Below, piece after piece: positions 13,101 through 26,457 of a stretch of DNA of 64,000 nucleotides; the first letter of the stretch is position 1, and each line of letters starts with the position of its first letter. The position numbers were made by a program, and so were the translations under genes. The stretch is from Hybos culiciformis. Its lineage: Eukaryota > Arthropoda > Insecta > Diptera > Hybotidae. Where the stretch lies: the NCBI GenBank assembly GCA_964007475.1, contig OZ023273.1, positions 7,273,234 to 7,337,233 of the forward strand, in the 5' to 3' direction. Under the pieces are notes generated by a model. It was not told the origin of the DNA. It saw nothing but the letters and a program-made list of their open reading frames with translations, and searched no databases.

Positions 13101-16100
13101 TTGATCGTTTAAAATATACGAGACAACGTAAATATTATTATAGTTTAATTGTATTTATCTTGAGGGTTTAAATAGGGTTTAAAAAATTGTTATAAAATAA
13201 TATATTTAATGGATACTATATTTTTTTTTATTTAACCGAAGTAGTGTTTATTTGTTTTATATTCTTAGTATATTTTTAACATTCTTGTGCTGGAAAGTGA
13301 TACCAATAATTATAACGTTTAATCTGAACTTATTCTTAGTATATATTATCACATCAGACAATTATTTTGTCCATTTTCGCTTTATTTTTAAAATACCTAA
13401 AGAGAGTAAAATTTAATTAATTTTTTTTTATTCATGTCATTGGTAAGTAATAAGTATGTAACTAAGTAACTTAAGAAAGAAAATTCATTATCTGAAAACG
13501 ATTTAACTAAATTCTTTAGAATTCTAATTTATCTAAATTTATATATAAATTCTGCTTCTTTTTACACACAAGTACAAACTGATTTTACTTATAATTTCTT
13601 ACATACACAGATTTATATATATTTCAGCTTTTAAATTAATGAAAAAAACCAATTAAATAATTTTCATTTATTTTATTCAAATTGTTAAATTTTTGAGGCA
13701 AAACATTTGACAATTCAATTTCAATAATTAATCTTATAGAGCAATATTAAAACCCATAATTTTTCACTGTTTGAAAAAAAAAAAAAAACAGAATTAATAC
13801 TATAAAGAAAGGTTTAATTGAAGTCAAAAGTAAGATATTTAATTTTTGGCATACAAAACAGAAGGACTCATTTAAATTTTTCCTTTATTTTTTTTTTTAA
13901 AGAAAAATAAGCTGTTTGAAATTAATTATCATTAATCAAATAATCGCGTAAAAGCCCCTTTTTTTGATAACGAATTAAGGTTTTTTTTATCCTTTCAAAT
14001 TTTGTGGTGATAACTTAATTATGTTTGTATATATTCCATTAATGTAGTAAAGTATTAAAAATATTATTTTATTTGAAAAACTTTATTTAAATTACAAATG
14101 TATTTTTTTCCAACCCAAACAGAATAAAAAAGAATAGAGTTTTTTCCGAACAAAATTTTTTGACCAAAAAAATAATTTGGTAAAAAGAACCTGATTACAA
14201 CAACAACAATAAATAGACCAACACAATAGGGTATACTTTTCACCACGAACATTAATATTATTCCAGGAAGAAAATGAAAATATTTTTTTCGCTACTAATT
14301 ATGTACTTCATTTTTAAGAAAGTTTCATAGACTGTATATACAAACATACATAGATATTTATCAATGTAGTTTACTCCTAATATAATATGTAGACGTATGT
14401 AGGTATAATAATTATATGTATTTTATTCATATTCTCGAAATCACTTATATGTAATAATTTTTTGTTTCTAGATAGATTCGTTTAAAAATCATAAAATCAC
14501 TCTGTTTTCACTTATTTTGTTCAAAATTCTTACTTTTTTCTTTTATTTTATATTTTTCCAACACTGTATATTTTGAGCCTTCTTTGGCACTGCAATGAAC
14601 AAAAATGTAGTAAAATTCACAGAATATCTAAGTTCATTTTTGATCGATTTTCAGTTTTCACATCACATTTCAAAGGGAAAATAATGTTTTTTTATTTTTC
14701 TCGATTTCTAAATTTCTACATTATAAAATGCTAAAGTGATTAATTAAGTAATTAAAATCGTTTGAAACACGCAATTTTCATATTATGTTCATGTTATCAG
14801 TATTTTTTAAACATACAAAAATTATAGAGTTTTAACTTATTGGCTCTGCGAGTTTTGCCGACGACATGAAAATACTTACAATGAGATCTAAGTATCTTAA
14901 CTTAATGATAACTTAAGTGATACCAACAAAGGAACGTACTGCTTGTTCGCTTTATATAAATAATTTTAGGTAATAACTTAGGAAATAATAAAATTTATTA
15001 TGATCAATAAAAAAAAAGTTGTTCTCACTATCTGCGTTTTTATTTTGTATATAGTTTTGTATGAACCATTAACTTTTTTACGTTTTAATTTTTGTTGAAT
15101 TTCCAACGTACGTAACAAGAATAATCTCTATATTTATGTAACAATAGTGATTTTTAAAACATTTTATATACAGAATAAAATATAATACCATTTTTAAATT
15201 AAATTAAAAGAGTATTTATTAACATTCTTTATATTTACAATTTAATTACATTGCATTTGATTTTCTTTTTAATGTGATATGATGATATGAAATAATTTTC
15301 TTACAACATAAACATATACAATAACCTTGGCTTTGAGTCCTGCTCTCATTTAATAATTGTGTTAATCAAATTATGAGGAAAATATATGAGGAAAATATGA
15401 TTGTAAAAACCTCATATGTATAGGATCTTATAAGCTTATAACTACTTAAGTAAATCTATGCTGCTATTTAATGTAGTTGAGTTGTCGGGGGATAAAGTTG
15501 GTGTAATTCTGTAATTAGTGGATTAATTATAAAAATAATATTATTTTTAATATTGTATCCAAAACATCAAACATCGTTTTAAAATTCTTAAATCAATACA
15601 TCCACCTACACTCAACATTATATAAATGTTAATTGTTTATATATAAAAATTTTTCGAAACAATATTATTTAACAAAATTATTGAAAGTCAAACACATGTA
15701 ATAATTATACTCACAGCGGTTTATAAAATCTTCTAAAAATTTCTTTTATGAATATAATATTTTTTAAAGCCTTTTAAGCATAATAAAAATAAATATTTGG
15801 TTCAATGAGTTTCTAAACACCTATTTTTAGCTAATTAAATTTTATATATAAAAATAAAGCAATTTTAAAAATATAAAACAAAAAAGAAAATTTTTAATAG
15901 CTCAGGTACATATATTTATATATAACATTTTTTTTTCTTTTATTAAAATATGTATTTATAAACAGTACCTACATACTTTATACATATTTTAGATATTATG
16001 TAACTGTAGCGAACTCCCATACGCTCCTAAAACTAATAAAAAACATAAAAAAAAGGATATATTTTTTAAGAATTTAATATTGTACATAAAATTTTAAACA

Positions 16101-17957
16101 GGAAAAGGATTTACTACCATATTAAATATATTTTTATTATATTTTTCAAAATGTCAAAAATTATCTAAAAATGGATACAATTTGAAAATATTATGTATGT
16201 ACTATCTGTATATAATATGAATATATCATATAAATAAATATATACCGTATATAAAATTTTATCAATTGTATAGTTACGAAAAAATTAATGTAAAGATATT
16301 ATATGTATATGTAGACTTGTATACTTAAAAAAGTTTTAAGGATCCGTTCCTCTAAATGAGAAAAATCTAACACTTAAGAAAATTCTAAAAATTATAGGTT
16401 TTAAATTAATTCAATGCTGAAAAGAGAACGTTTGTAAATAATTTACTTTTCAAATTCAGTAAACTTCAAAATTTATTATGCAATCTTGGCCATATTCTTC
16501 GCCTTTCTTTGGAAACTTATCTAAACGAAACTTACACTCTAATTACTTATTATCTTTTTTAAAATGGTGTTTTCTTCATAAATTATTGAAATTAGCTTTC
16601 TTAAATTTAGAATAATGTCTATCCAAATCAAACTTGAATTTTGTGTTGGTTTATGATATTTATTTTATGTGATTAAAATGATTTTTCTTTAATACAATAT
16701 AACGTAAATTAAAATGTATATAGTTTATTTTTTGGCATGTCATATATTTCTATTTGTTTTCATGAATTTATTTTATTTATAGTAATTTAAATATATAGAT
16801 AGAATTTCTAACATTGAATTGTATATGCATTCCACCTAATTTAGACTTGAATTTGTCCCAATCCCTTTTTTGACACAATAATGATGGTATGTACATTGAA
16901 AAAAAAAAAAAAAAATAACCAAATTATCTAAACTAAAATAAATTGAAAATATTTTAATGAAGTTAATAAAAAATTAATACATTTAGGAAGTGTATAAAAA
17001 TTGAAGCTATATTTAAATTTTCAAGTGACTTGATGAAAGTATTCTAATAAAGATAAATAAATAAACTGTCTGTCCAAATTTCAACTTTTTACACTTATCA
17101 AAAAAGGATATTATTATTAGAAATAAAAAAAAAAAAAAGAACAAAATAAATCTAAAAAATAAAGGAACTGCTGTTAAAAAAAAATATACATATACATATA
17201 TTAATTTTTTTTTCCGGAATTTGAATTTAAAAAGGAATAAAAATAATAAAATATATTTTTCCTTCAACGATCTAATTTAAAAAAAAAAAAAAATTTATAT
17301 TTAATTCAAAATTTTTTTAATATCACTTTGGGAATATTTTCTTCTTCTTTTGTTTTTTTTTTTTTTGTTTCAAAAGGAAAATCAAATTTTTTTGGAAAGG
17401 TAAGTAGTGCGAAAATTTTCTATTTTAAAATTAAGTAAAATAAATGTAGAAATTGCTCAAAAGTTGAGATAAAGGATTATTTAAAAGAAATAAAAGAAAA
17501 GGTCTTTTTTTTTTTAAATTATAATGCTAACAAAAGACAACGAAAAAAAAAAAATATATACATAGCGTAGCAAATTTATATACAAAACGTTTTAAATATA
17601 CTATTTTCTGTCTCTAAAAGTAAAAATAAAAATAATAATTAAAAACATATTTCTTTTTTTAATACGAGAAAGAATTCCATTTATGTATCATGTACCGAAA
17701 ATAATGTCTATGTTTTTTTTTTATGTTAAAAAAAAAAATTAGATTTGCAAACATTTCGGCAGTAATTTAATTTTTTTTTTTAATGTCATTTTAAATTAAA
17801 AGCAATTATTAAAAGTTTTTATTTTAATTAATTTTCCCGTTTTATTATAGTGAAATTTATTGAATTATTTATTTAACTACTTGGAAATTTGAATGAAATG
17901 TAACATTTATTCTTATTTCAAAGGATGATGTAACAAGCTTACAAGTATGTAATATAG
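10136..17957. other. Gene-free A+T-rich DNA
   Basis: Both strands were read. All frames are short and Lys/Ile/Phe/Asn-rich, as expected from poly-A/T DNA. There is no domain motif, no convincing splice-bounded exon and no long inverted repeat. Homopolymer runs are frequent (about 16899-16915, 17277-17292, 17350-17365). Confidence 0.55.
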
Positions 17958-18506
17958 CATACTTGGCCAAACTGCGGCTCGCGAGCCGCATGCGGCTCTC
18001 GTTCTTCTTCACTGCGGCTCTAGCCACGTTAGAAAAAGTTTTGTTAAAAATTGATTTTAAAAAAACTGTTTTCTTATGTAATGTATTGGTTGTCATTATA
18101 ATTTTTCTTTATAACTAAACATGCATACGATTTTTTTTAAATAAATTATGAATGAAAATAAAGATAAATGAAAATGACAATAAAGACTGTTTACATATCG
18201 TCGGTCTCGTTTTGTTCTTATATTGTAGAAAAATTATAAAAAACTAAAATTTTAATATGTTCAAAGTTAGAAGTCGAAAGTTCATAAATTATCCGCAAGA
18301 CTATTTCTATTTCCCCGAAAGTACCAAAACGTACTAAAAAAAAATAACAAAAAAATTCAAATTCAACTTTCTCAAAACTATGTTTTTGCAGTTTCGTGAT
18401 TTTTGCATGAGACCGACGATATTTAAAACAATTTCTAATTGCGGCTCTCGACAATTCTGATTTTTGTAATTTCGGCTCCTGTCGGGATAAAGTCTGGCCA
18501 CCCCTG
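17958..18506. mobile_element. hAT-type non-autonomous element, about 550 bp
   Basis: The right end reads CTGGCCACCCCTG (18494-18506). The left end carries TTGGCCAAACTGCGGCTCGC followed by GAGCCGCATGCGGCTC. This is the CAGGGGTGGCCA...GCGGCTC signature of a widespread hAT-derived MITE group in animals. The outermost left bases have decayed (CATACTTGGCC rather than CAGGGGTGGCC). Flanks are only loosely similar, so no clean 8-bp duplication is claimed. An inner inverted pair containing ATCGTCGGTCTC lies at about 18195-18208 and 18408-18422. No transposase; the frames crossing it (17869-18096 and 18218-18544, minus) are repeat products. Confidence 0.75.
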
Positions 18507-18930
18507 TTAAATATAGATATTAATAAGATTGCATAATGTCGCACATAAATTGGTTAAAAAACAGCATGAGATCAATTAGACAAGAAAATTCTCTGAAATT
18601 ATTTTTGGGAAGGATTATATATGTATAGCTAAAATTTTGTTTATTTTATTTTATTTTATACATTTAGCTTAAATCCGGCTCATTTCAAATTACATAATTA
18701 TGCCAAAATAGATAGATAGTGCTGAATAATTTCTTTTTTAAGCAATCCTTGCAGAGTTTTAGATAAAAAATTAGAGATTCATTAGAATAATTCAGCATGC
18801 TAGAGACTGGTTTATTTTTTCCGTAGTTCGAACGATGATTTTTCTACCAAGAATAGCTCCGCTGCTCTTAAAAAATATAAGTATAAGTACAAAGATAATA
18901 TCCGTTACCTTTTTCCGCTATTCTAATGTT
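18507..18930. other. Spacer between two transposons
   Basis: No gene seen. The last 9 bases (TCTAATGTT, 18922-18930) are the left target-site copy of the next element. Confidence 0.6.
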
Positions 18931-19638
18931 GGTGACATGAAATAACGCCCAAGGTACTAACGCCCAAAAGGCGTTATTTTCCTCCGTAGTGGGACATAAA
19001 GCCCAAATTGCGTTTGGGCTTTATTTCTCACAGTGATGGGTTAATTCCTCTTTGCATTTTTTGTTTGTTAGAAAAGAAATAACACCCAAAGCCGCCAATC
19101 CCACTGACCAACCGCCCACCCGCCGCCCTGATGCCTCCCCCCCCGTGTGCTTACAAGACGTCGATAAAAAAATGTTGTGTGATAAGCACACGGGGGGGGG
19201 GGGCAGCAGGACGGCGGGCGGGCGGTTGGTTAGTGGGATTTTTGTTATAACCGCGAAACGAAATTTTTTCAATTTTTTTGCCATATTTTTTCGCGGTTAT
19301 GACAAAAAAGAATATAAGACATTTTTCGCGGTTATGACACTTTTATTTTTTATTTCGCGGTTATGACAAAAAAAATCGCGGTTATGACATTCGCGGTTAT
19401 GTCATGTAGCCAGAAAAAACAGAAATAAAAATAAAAATCCACTTATTTAAATTGAAACATTTTTTAGGCCTTAATTCATTCTTTACTTTCATTTGGGTGT
19501 TAATTCCTCATATTTTCGGCTGTTATTTCCCATCACTGTGAGAAATAAAGCCTAAACGCAATTTGGGCTTTATTTTCCACTACGGAGGGAAATAACGCAT
19601 TTTGGGCGTTAATACCTTGGGCGTTATTTCATCTCACC
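18931..19638. mobile_element. Foldback transposon A, 708 bp, perfect 9-bp target duplication
   Basis: The ends are about 110-bp inverted repeats: GGTGACATGAAATAACGCCC on the left and its near-complement ending ATTTCATCTCACC on the right. TCTAATGTT flanks both sides exactly (18922-18930 and 19639-19647). Inside is a second GC-rich hairpin (about 19097-19240) whose arms contain CCGCCCACCCGCCGCC and GGCGGGCGGGCGG, capped by C8/G11 runs and an inverted GTGTGCTTA/TAAGCACAC pair. Next come about five copies of TCGCGGTTATGACA (19290-19405). Long arms and a 9-bp duplication suggest a Mutator-like or Merlin-like non-autonomous element. No transposase is present. The frames at 19021-19284 (minus) and 19052-19366 (plus) are hairpin products. 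Confidence 0.85.
19290..19405. repeat. Direct repeats of TCGCGGTTATGACA inside element A
   Basis: The motif recurs at about 19291, 19325, 19352, 19376 and 19391 with A/T-rich spacers of uneven length. One inverted copy (GTTATAACCGCGA) sits at about 19244. It lies entirely inside the transposon and resembles an array of short binding sites, though no binding factor is known to me. Confidence 0.8.
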
Positions 19639-19647
19639 TCTAATGTT

Positions 19648-22060
19648 TCCATCCCCAAATATGATAAACGTTCGAATAATCTGTGAAAACATCTAATTTC
19701 AATTTGAGGTTTCGTTTATCTTTGATACGCAAAATTAAAAAATTATCTAGACGGGCATAATGAATTGATTAAATGTTAATTCGGTAAAAATGTGAAGAAC
19801 TATAAATATTTACATCAAATTGAAATAATTCTTTTATATTTAATTTCATTACAAACAACAGAATAAATTTATTTATTTAATTGTTTAAAATTGAACTGGT
19901 TGATTTGTATTTTAATAAATCTATGTACATAATATATAAATGAAATGTTCGTGATATATTGTACTCAAATATTTAGTATATAGTAGTTAAGTAAATTGTA
20001 ATTATACTATGATAAAATTATAAAAAGTCATTTGAATGAAATGAATATTGTATTATATTTAATATTGTTTTACATATTTGACCCGAACAATAAGGCCACT
20101 CCTTACCCCAGGAAATAGTTAATGTATTTTTTTTTTTTTTTTTGCGGAAAAACAATTTATTTATTTTTTTCTAAAAAACAAAATAAAAAAAATTTTTGCT
20201 TTCTAAAATAAAAAAAAAAAAAAAATAAGATTATCTTCTTTATTGTCTTCTATATATTCAACAACAAAGAACCAAACCACATTTTATTTCATTTTTCACT
20301 TGAAGAAATATCCAAAAGAAAAAATATAATGAACATTTTTTTTGGTTTAATGTGAAAAATTTTCATTTCCCTATCAAAAATAATATATAATAATATTGCA
20401 AATATCAAAATTAATTTAAAAGTTTTATATTAAATTTTTATTCAAAGTTCTATAAATTTTTTGAATGCAACAATCAAATTTTATTTCGCGATAGAATTGC
20501 GAAAGATTGTTCGACAACCTTATTCGAAAAAAAATTAAGGGAAAAACATTCAGTAAAAAAACATTTTTTTGAAAAACATTTTCACGAAAATCAATTCCTT
20601 GAACATCAGTTTGTCGTAAAATAATTCACCAAGTTAATAATTTTACGAAATAATTATTTTTGAATATTAACTATCAAATGCTTTGCTCGTATGGTTATTA
20701 TTGACAAAGTCAACGACGGGGACGCGTGAAAGCCTATTTTGAGCTTTTATAGATTGTAGCTAAGACTAAGGGTCCAAAATGACCAAAATTTCAAAAAAGT
20801 TAAATTTTTCAAATGGTAAATCATGTATTTCAAATAAGTGCTTTTCAAGCAATGTCGTTTTATACATTTTCGTGCAAATATTCATAACTCTGTTTTAAAT
20901 TTCAGCCTTGAAAAATGTATAGAAAGTCAAAATTATACATATATAAATAATATATTTTATTGCAACATTTGTTAACTAACTGGCTAATAGTTATTTATGA
21001 TGAAAAATTGGAATTTTTTGTTCAAATAACAAGTATAGTATCTATAACACTAACTTATGTCGATGATTGAAAAATTCTATGAAAAAGAAACTCAAGGGTA
21101 AGAATTCTGCGAACAAGAAGAGAATTCTTTTTGAAATATATTTTACAAGAATCCTTTTAAATTTTAAATAAAAATTTCATTAAAATTTTATTAATGCAAT
21201 TTTACTTTCTTGAAATTCCCACTTTGAAATCAAGAAAAAAAAAAATGATTTCATAAAGATATATAATTTGATTAATAAATAATTTTTTTTTTGCTTTTCA
21301 TAACAAAGTAGAAAATTAAAAAATAAAGAGATCAAGCAACAAATATACTAAACAAATTTCATATTTATCATTATTTTATGTTTGTGTAAACAACAGCTCC
21401 CCACGTAAATATAAACAGAAAATTAAGAGGGTGATGTTAAATAAATTGTGCCGAACTTTATAACATTAATACAGTTTTTTAATTAAAATTCTCACGCAAA
21501 TGTATATTTTTTTTTTATTTTCAAAACAAATGAAAAATATCAAACTCTTTAAACTCAAGGCTGTTTATTGATTAAGGGAAACTCAAAATATTTTAATACA
21601 TTCATATATTTAAGTTGTAGACTTTGTTATTATTTTATATTTTGTATTTATCAATCATTTATTCCACATTGATTAATTAATTTTCTTTATATAAAGCTGA
21701 ATAAGTAAACCAAATTATATATATTACACTATATGTATGTACCCGAATCGGCTCGAATTTTGTATTGCAAAATTGTGTGTATTGAAAATAATATTTAAGT
21801 TTAGCAAAATTTTCTCACTATAGATTTTTCGTTTAGAATAATTTTCTTTCTATGGAAAAATTTTTAAATGCAGCCCCGTATTCTATAATGTAACGTAAGA
21901 GTTCTCAATCATTGTTTGATAGAATAGAAACACTTGTGGAATTAGAAAAAGATTCTTTTCGGATTCTAATGCAATATATGGTTTTAAGGGAATATAATTT
22001 TTCATATTTTTTAATGAATTTTTTCATAAGAATTTCAAAAATAGGAATTGTAAAAAATTC
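19648..22060. other. Gene-free A+T-rich DNA
   Basis: No exon, RNA gene or clear transposon recognised. Poly-T and poly-A runs occur near 20128-20142 and 20208-20226. Confidence 0.55.
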
Positions 22061-22073
22061 ATTGAAAATTTAA

Positions 22074-22434
22074 GGGAGCGGCTCCTTTTCCAGAATTTCA
22101 TTTGATCGGAATAACATTTGACCGGAATTTTTATTTTTTACCCGGATTTTATTTACCCGGAACTTTTTTTGCCTGAAATTTTATTTGCCCGGGAAATTTT
22201 TTTGCCTGAAATTTTAACAAAAAAAATATTAAATCTAGGTATATTTTGTATCAAGAGGTATATTTTATATTCCGGTCAAATCAAAAATTTCAGTCAAATG
22301 AAAAGCAGTCAAATGAAATTCCGGGCAAAAGAAATTCCGGGCAAAAGAAATTCCGGGCAAAAAAAATTCCGGGCAAATCATTTCCGGTCAAAAGAATTTC
22401 GGTCAAAGGAATTCCGGGCAAAAGTACCCAACCC
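22074..22434. mobile_element. Foldback element, 361 bp, flanked by an exact 13-bp duplication
   Basis: ATTGAAAATTTAA occurs exactly on both sides (22061-22073 and 22435-22447). The ends are imperfect inverted repeats (GGGAGCGGCTCCTTTTCC on the left; the right end complements to GGGTTGGGTACTTTTGCCC). The left half carries copies of the CCGGAAT/TTTGCCYG type. The right half carries the inverted orientation as a tandem array of ATTCCGGGCAAAAGAA. The whole can fold into a long stem. No transposase. Plus-strand frames across it are low-complexity repeat translations. Confidence 0.75.
22318..22425. repeat. 16-bp minisatellite, about seven units
   Basis: Units of ATTCCGGGCAAAAGAA start at 22318, 22334, 22350 and 22366 with period 16. 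Three or so diverged units follow (TTTCCGGTCAAAAGA, TTTCGGTCAAAGGA, ATTCCGGGCAAAAGT). It is internal to the foldback element. Confidence 0.85.
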
Positions 22435-22447
22435 ATTGAAAATTTAA

Positions 22448-25020
22448 TTTATTTAAAACCTTTAAAATTCTTTAAATGTTAAATTGAAAGAGTTCTGACT
22501 ACCAATTATTATTTTGTTTTAACTTATAAATGAAGTTGGTTTTCATTAAAAAAAATAACTATATGATCTAGCTCTTAAGAGAATTGTCCAATTTAATAAA
22601 AAATTTTAGTGTTATTTTATTGTTAAAACAATTTTTGTTATCAGAAGGTCAAAATTAATCGAAAAAATTAAATTTGCTGTTGGATGGTGGTGAAAACTTT
22701 TATTTGTATGAAAATTATAATCTATGTACTACATATTTAATCTTGAATTGTACTTTCTATTTATAATTTCTTATTTCATTTTCAAATCTTTTTATGATTA
22801 TGATTTATTGTTTATAAATATTTTTAAGTTCTCATATATGGTTATAAAATCATTTTTAATGCTCTTCTAAAACCAAAATTCAGAATCTTAATGCTGAGGT
22901 AATCTTTTTGTTAAAAATATAAAATGGTTTTTATAATGGGTAATAAAAATTTTATTAGAAAATTCTTTTCAGAACATTTTTATCCGTGCTGAGTTGCACA
23001 TTACATATATCTACCTTAATACTAATGATTGCAACCAATAAGATTGTAGAATTTTTTTTATTTTTCAATTCATGCTTGAAAGGAAAACAAATGGAAATTA
23101 AAAAAAAAAGAAAATAAAATAAATTTTAAAGAGAATGAAAAAAATATGTTTATGACATCCAATTACTAAACGTGTAGTCAATTTACCTTATTTTAAATTC
23201 GTTTGATATTTGATTCATCACATCAAAACTAAAGGAAAAGAAAGGAATAATTGGTTTTTATAAATGTTACCAAAAAAATAAAAAATCAACATCGAAAATT
23301 AAAATTACTTTAAGTAAAAATAAATTTAATATTTTTTCTTGTACATAAAATAATTTGTAAATCAAACGAAATAATTTTGTTTAACCGAATTTTATATTGT
23401 TGCCTAATTATGCATTACTAATTACTATAAAACTATAAAACTAGAAATATGCCATACTCGAAATTTTCGAGTAAATAGTCGGAGCCCGTTAAAAAATCGA
23501 CAGTGGTCACCCATTTCGTTTATTTATATAACGCGCGAGATCTTTACACATGAACATTGTAAAATGCTAATTATATATGTAGATTCAAAGTGACACTTCC
23601 TCTATCCAAGAATTTAATTAAATTTTTATTTGTGATCACTACAGTTTAGTTCGTACACCGAACTATGTGCACTATAGGTTAAATTTTGATTTCAATTTGG
23701 ATAAATATGTTTCTGGAATAAAAAACAAAATTGTTCATAAGGAATAAAAGCTTAATTTTAGTCTTATTTTCACTTTAAATCTATAAATAACTCTATACTT
23801 TAATACTATAATATCTTTTCTATATAATAATATCTATGTAACACTACCTTGATGGCTATGTAGCTCTAAATCTTGGGTTTATGCCCTTGATAAAATTTTC
23901 TACAATTTTTCAATTATTATCATAAAACTTTCATAAATCATTTTTTTATGGGGAAAAAATAATTGAATAAAAACAAAAAAAAAAAACCATTGGATATTAT
24001 TTTTAATTGGCAAAAATATTCATTAAATCTTAGAAACAGCATTTATTATTATTGACACAAAAAAATGTGTATTTTTTATAATAAAACATTAAATTGATTT
24101 TACTTGCTTTATTATTATTATTGTTATTATTATTTTCATTTCTTCATATAAAATAAAAGTAAAAATCACTTCAAAAAATGACATAAAATTTAGATATTCT
24201 GTCTAAGAAAATATTCATAATTTATTTGCCATTATCGGTACAATGACTTTCAAAAATAAAAATGAAGCCAAATTTGAAATGTTACAAAAATATACTTATA
24301 TAAATGTAGCTTTACAATTTATTTTTTTTTCGATGTAGATAAAATCTTTATTATTTAATATTTATTAAAAAAAAAAAAACAGCAAGAAGAAAAAATTAAG
24401 TGATGAAAGCTAAGAAAAAATAACGAAAATTTTATTTATAATCTTTGTACCGACCAAACATATACATATATTAGAAATATGAAAAAAATTATGCTTTTTT
24501 TTTATGATTCGTTTACAGATTCGTTTCTTTTATTGAAATTGTCTTCTTTATTAAATGAAAAAATGTATATATAAAAAGGACATACAAAATTTATTTTGAA
24601 TTACTTAAATTAAAAATTATAAATTGTTCTTGGAAATTCTTGAGCATTAAAAGAAACTAGCATAAAATATATTCTTTAGATTTTAAAGTCAAAGTAATTT
24701 GTTCATCGGAAAGTATATCAATTGAATTTTAATGCAATTAATTCGGACCAAAATCAATTTAAAGATAGGAATTAAAAGACCCTTTAAAATGCTGATGAAA
24801 ATATAAGTTTTAAATTACAAGTTTTACATCTTTTTCATTCATATGAATTTGAATTAAAAACCTAAAGTTAACACACACGAATATATTTTTTTAAATCAGA
24901 AAATTTCAAGTCACATTTGTTACAATTATTCTCTATCCAGACATTGCTCTGATTATTTTTTTTTTAACAAAATCAAGATTGTAATAGAATGCATTTGTTA
25001 AATTTGAAAAGTAAAAACAA
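22448..25020. other. Gene-free A+T-rich DNA
   Basis: No supportable gene. TTATTA microsatellite patches occur near 24108-24135. A slightly GC-richer patch at 23440-23560 contains AAATTTTCGAGTAAATAG and GCGCGAGATC but no identifiable feature. Confidence 0.55.
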
Positions 25021-25104
25021 CAACGGAGGGGACTGCCGAGTTATTTGGAATTTTTGAAGTGAAACTTCTTTAGAGATATTGTGATTGAGAGTGAAAAAAA
25101 TGTA

Positions 25105-25144
25105 AGTGTCAAAAATGTAACGCCGAGTGTCAAAAATGTAACGC
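25105..25144. repeat. Two direct copies of a 19-bp sequence
   Basis: AGTGTCAAAAATGTAACGC occurs at 25105-25123 and again, identically, at 25126-25144, two bases apart. It lies in a short GC-richer island (25020-25210) that may be remnant transposon sequence. Confidence 0.85.
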
Positions 25145-25416
25145 AAAAAAAAAGAAAAAATTTATGTGTCAGCTGATGATAAAACCGACAGCCGCTAGCA
25201 ACTTAATGAAGCTTATCAGCTTTTTTTTTTTTTTCGATTGAAAGGGAAATTTATTTTAAACAATAATAAAAAAAATATTTCATTTATTAATTATTAGCGC
25301 TAATTTTCAAAAAGTTTTTGGAATACAAATGTGTATTCTGAATAAAAATGTTCCACATGCACCTATTTTGTGGATAATTTATTTTTGATATTGATTTTTC
25401 TTAATGTAATTTTTAG

Positions 25417-25690
25417 TTTGTTAGTGTAATTTATTTTTGACATTAAATTACTTTTCGGAAGAAATACTAATGTCAAATTTTGCAGGCATATTTGAAAATG
25501 CTCTTTTAACTAAAACAGATTTTTTTTTGAAGTAATTTGTAATTGAGTTGTTAGTATAAATTATTTTTGCCATTAAATTCCATTAATGCAATGCATGTAG
25601 AATATTTTTATTCCAATTCATTTTCAGAAGAAGTACTAATACTTAAACATGAAATTTTTCAGGCATATTTAAAAAGTTATTTTAGGTTAA
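25417..25690. repeat. Diverged tandem duplication, about 130-140 bp units
   Basis: Both halves contain, in the same order, GTTAGTRTAAWTTATTTTTG, CATTAAATT, TTTTCRGAAGAARTACTAAT and TTCAGGCATATTTRAAAA-like words (first half about 25417-25510, second about 25547-25690). The second has an extra insertion after CATTAAATTCC. No coding content is evident in either copy. Confidence 0.65.
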
Positions 25691-25800
25691 ACTTTTCGGG
25701 CAACAAAAAGAAAACATGATTTAAGCCACGCTGCTGTTTTTTCATACATTATTGTCGCTAATAATATAGTTGTAACCGGAATTGTGTTTACAGCTTATTA

Positions 25801-26129
25801 GGTGTCTACATTAGCGTATTTTTCCTGCATGCGATTTTGTTCTTTAAATATATTCATGTATCTTTATACAAAATCCAAAATCGCTGCAAAATACGCATGC
25901 TGATTTTGAATAATTTTTCAGCATGCGTATTTTTTGAGATTTCTCTTTTTATTAATTTGACATTTAAGTCAAGTAAAATGGTACAATTTGGAAAAATGTA
26001 TAAAAATCGCATGCTTTAAATCTAACCCAGTGGCATATTGAGCACACATAAATACTAATAAATGAAACAGAAAAAATAGAATACATTCATAAATACGCGC
26101 GATTCTAAATCGCTAATGTAGACAGCCCC
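25801..26129. mobile_element. Inverted-repeat MITE, about 330 bp
   Basis: The left end GGTGTCTACATTAGCG is matched in inverted orientation by CGCTAATGTAGACAGCCCC at the right end. Several CGCATGC words lie inside, and 25888-25934 forms a strong internal hairpin (AAAATACGCATGCTGA facing TTCAGCATGCGTATTTT). Flanking duplications are not clear, so the superfamily is undetermined. No transposase. Confidence 0.65.
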
Positions 26130-26353
26130 ATAAAATATAGTAGAAATCATCTGGCAATCAGTGTTGCCAAGCAGCCATAATTCTAGCCATTTTGAAATAA
26201 TTTAAAAGCCATTATGCCACTAAACTTTTTGAGCTTAAAAAGTATTTTAGAATTTTTAAATATTTTTAATGCGTTGGGGATCGTTATGTTGTATTTAATG
26301 CTATAGAATTTAGATCACTAAATGGAGTATTATATGCGTCAATACACATGCAA

Positions 26354-26457
26354 TCATTTAGATGCATTTGCGTAAATAATGAAAAAATTTAGATGCATCA
26401 ACGTATATAATGAAAAAATTTAGATGCATCAGCGTAAATAATGAAATCATTTAGATG
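26354..26457. repeat. 31-bp tandem repeat, about 3.3 copies
   Basis: The core ATTTAGATGCATYWRCGTA, followed by a TAATGAAA tail, recurs with about 31-bp spacing at 26358, 26388, 26419 and, truncated, at 26450. Confidence 0.75.

Noticed and set aside
19021..19366. Opposed Pro- and Arg-rich frames on both strands
   Set aside because: They translate the GC-rich hairpin of foldback element A. The symmetry on both strands comes from the inverted repeat.
22118..22482. Repetitive proteins with PGKRNSGQKKFRA-like repeats
   Set aside because: They are translations of the 16-bp minisatellite inside a transposon. They lack a signal peptide or any domain, and no processing-site logic survives the frame shifts.
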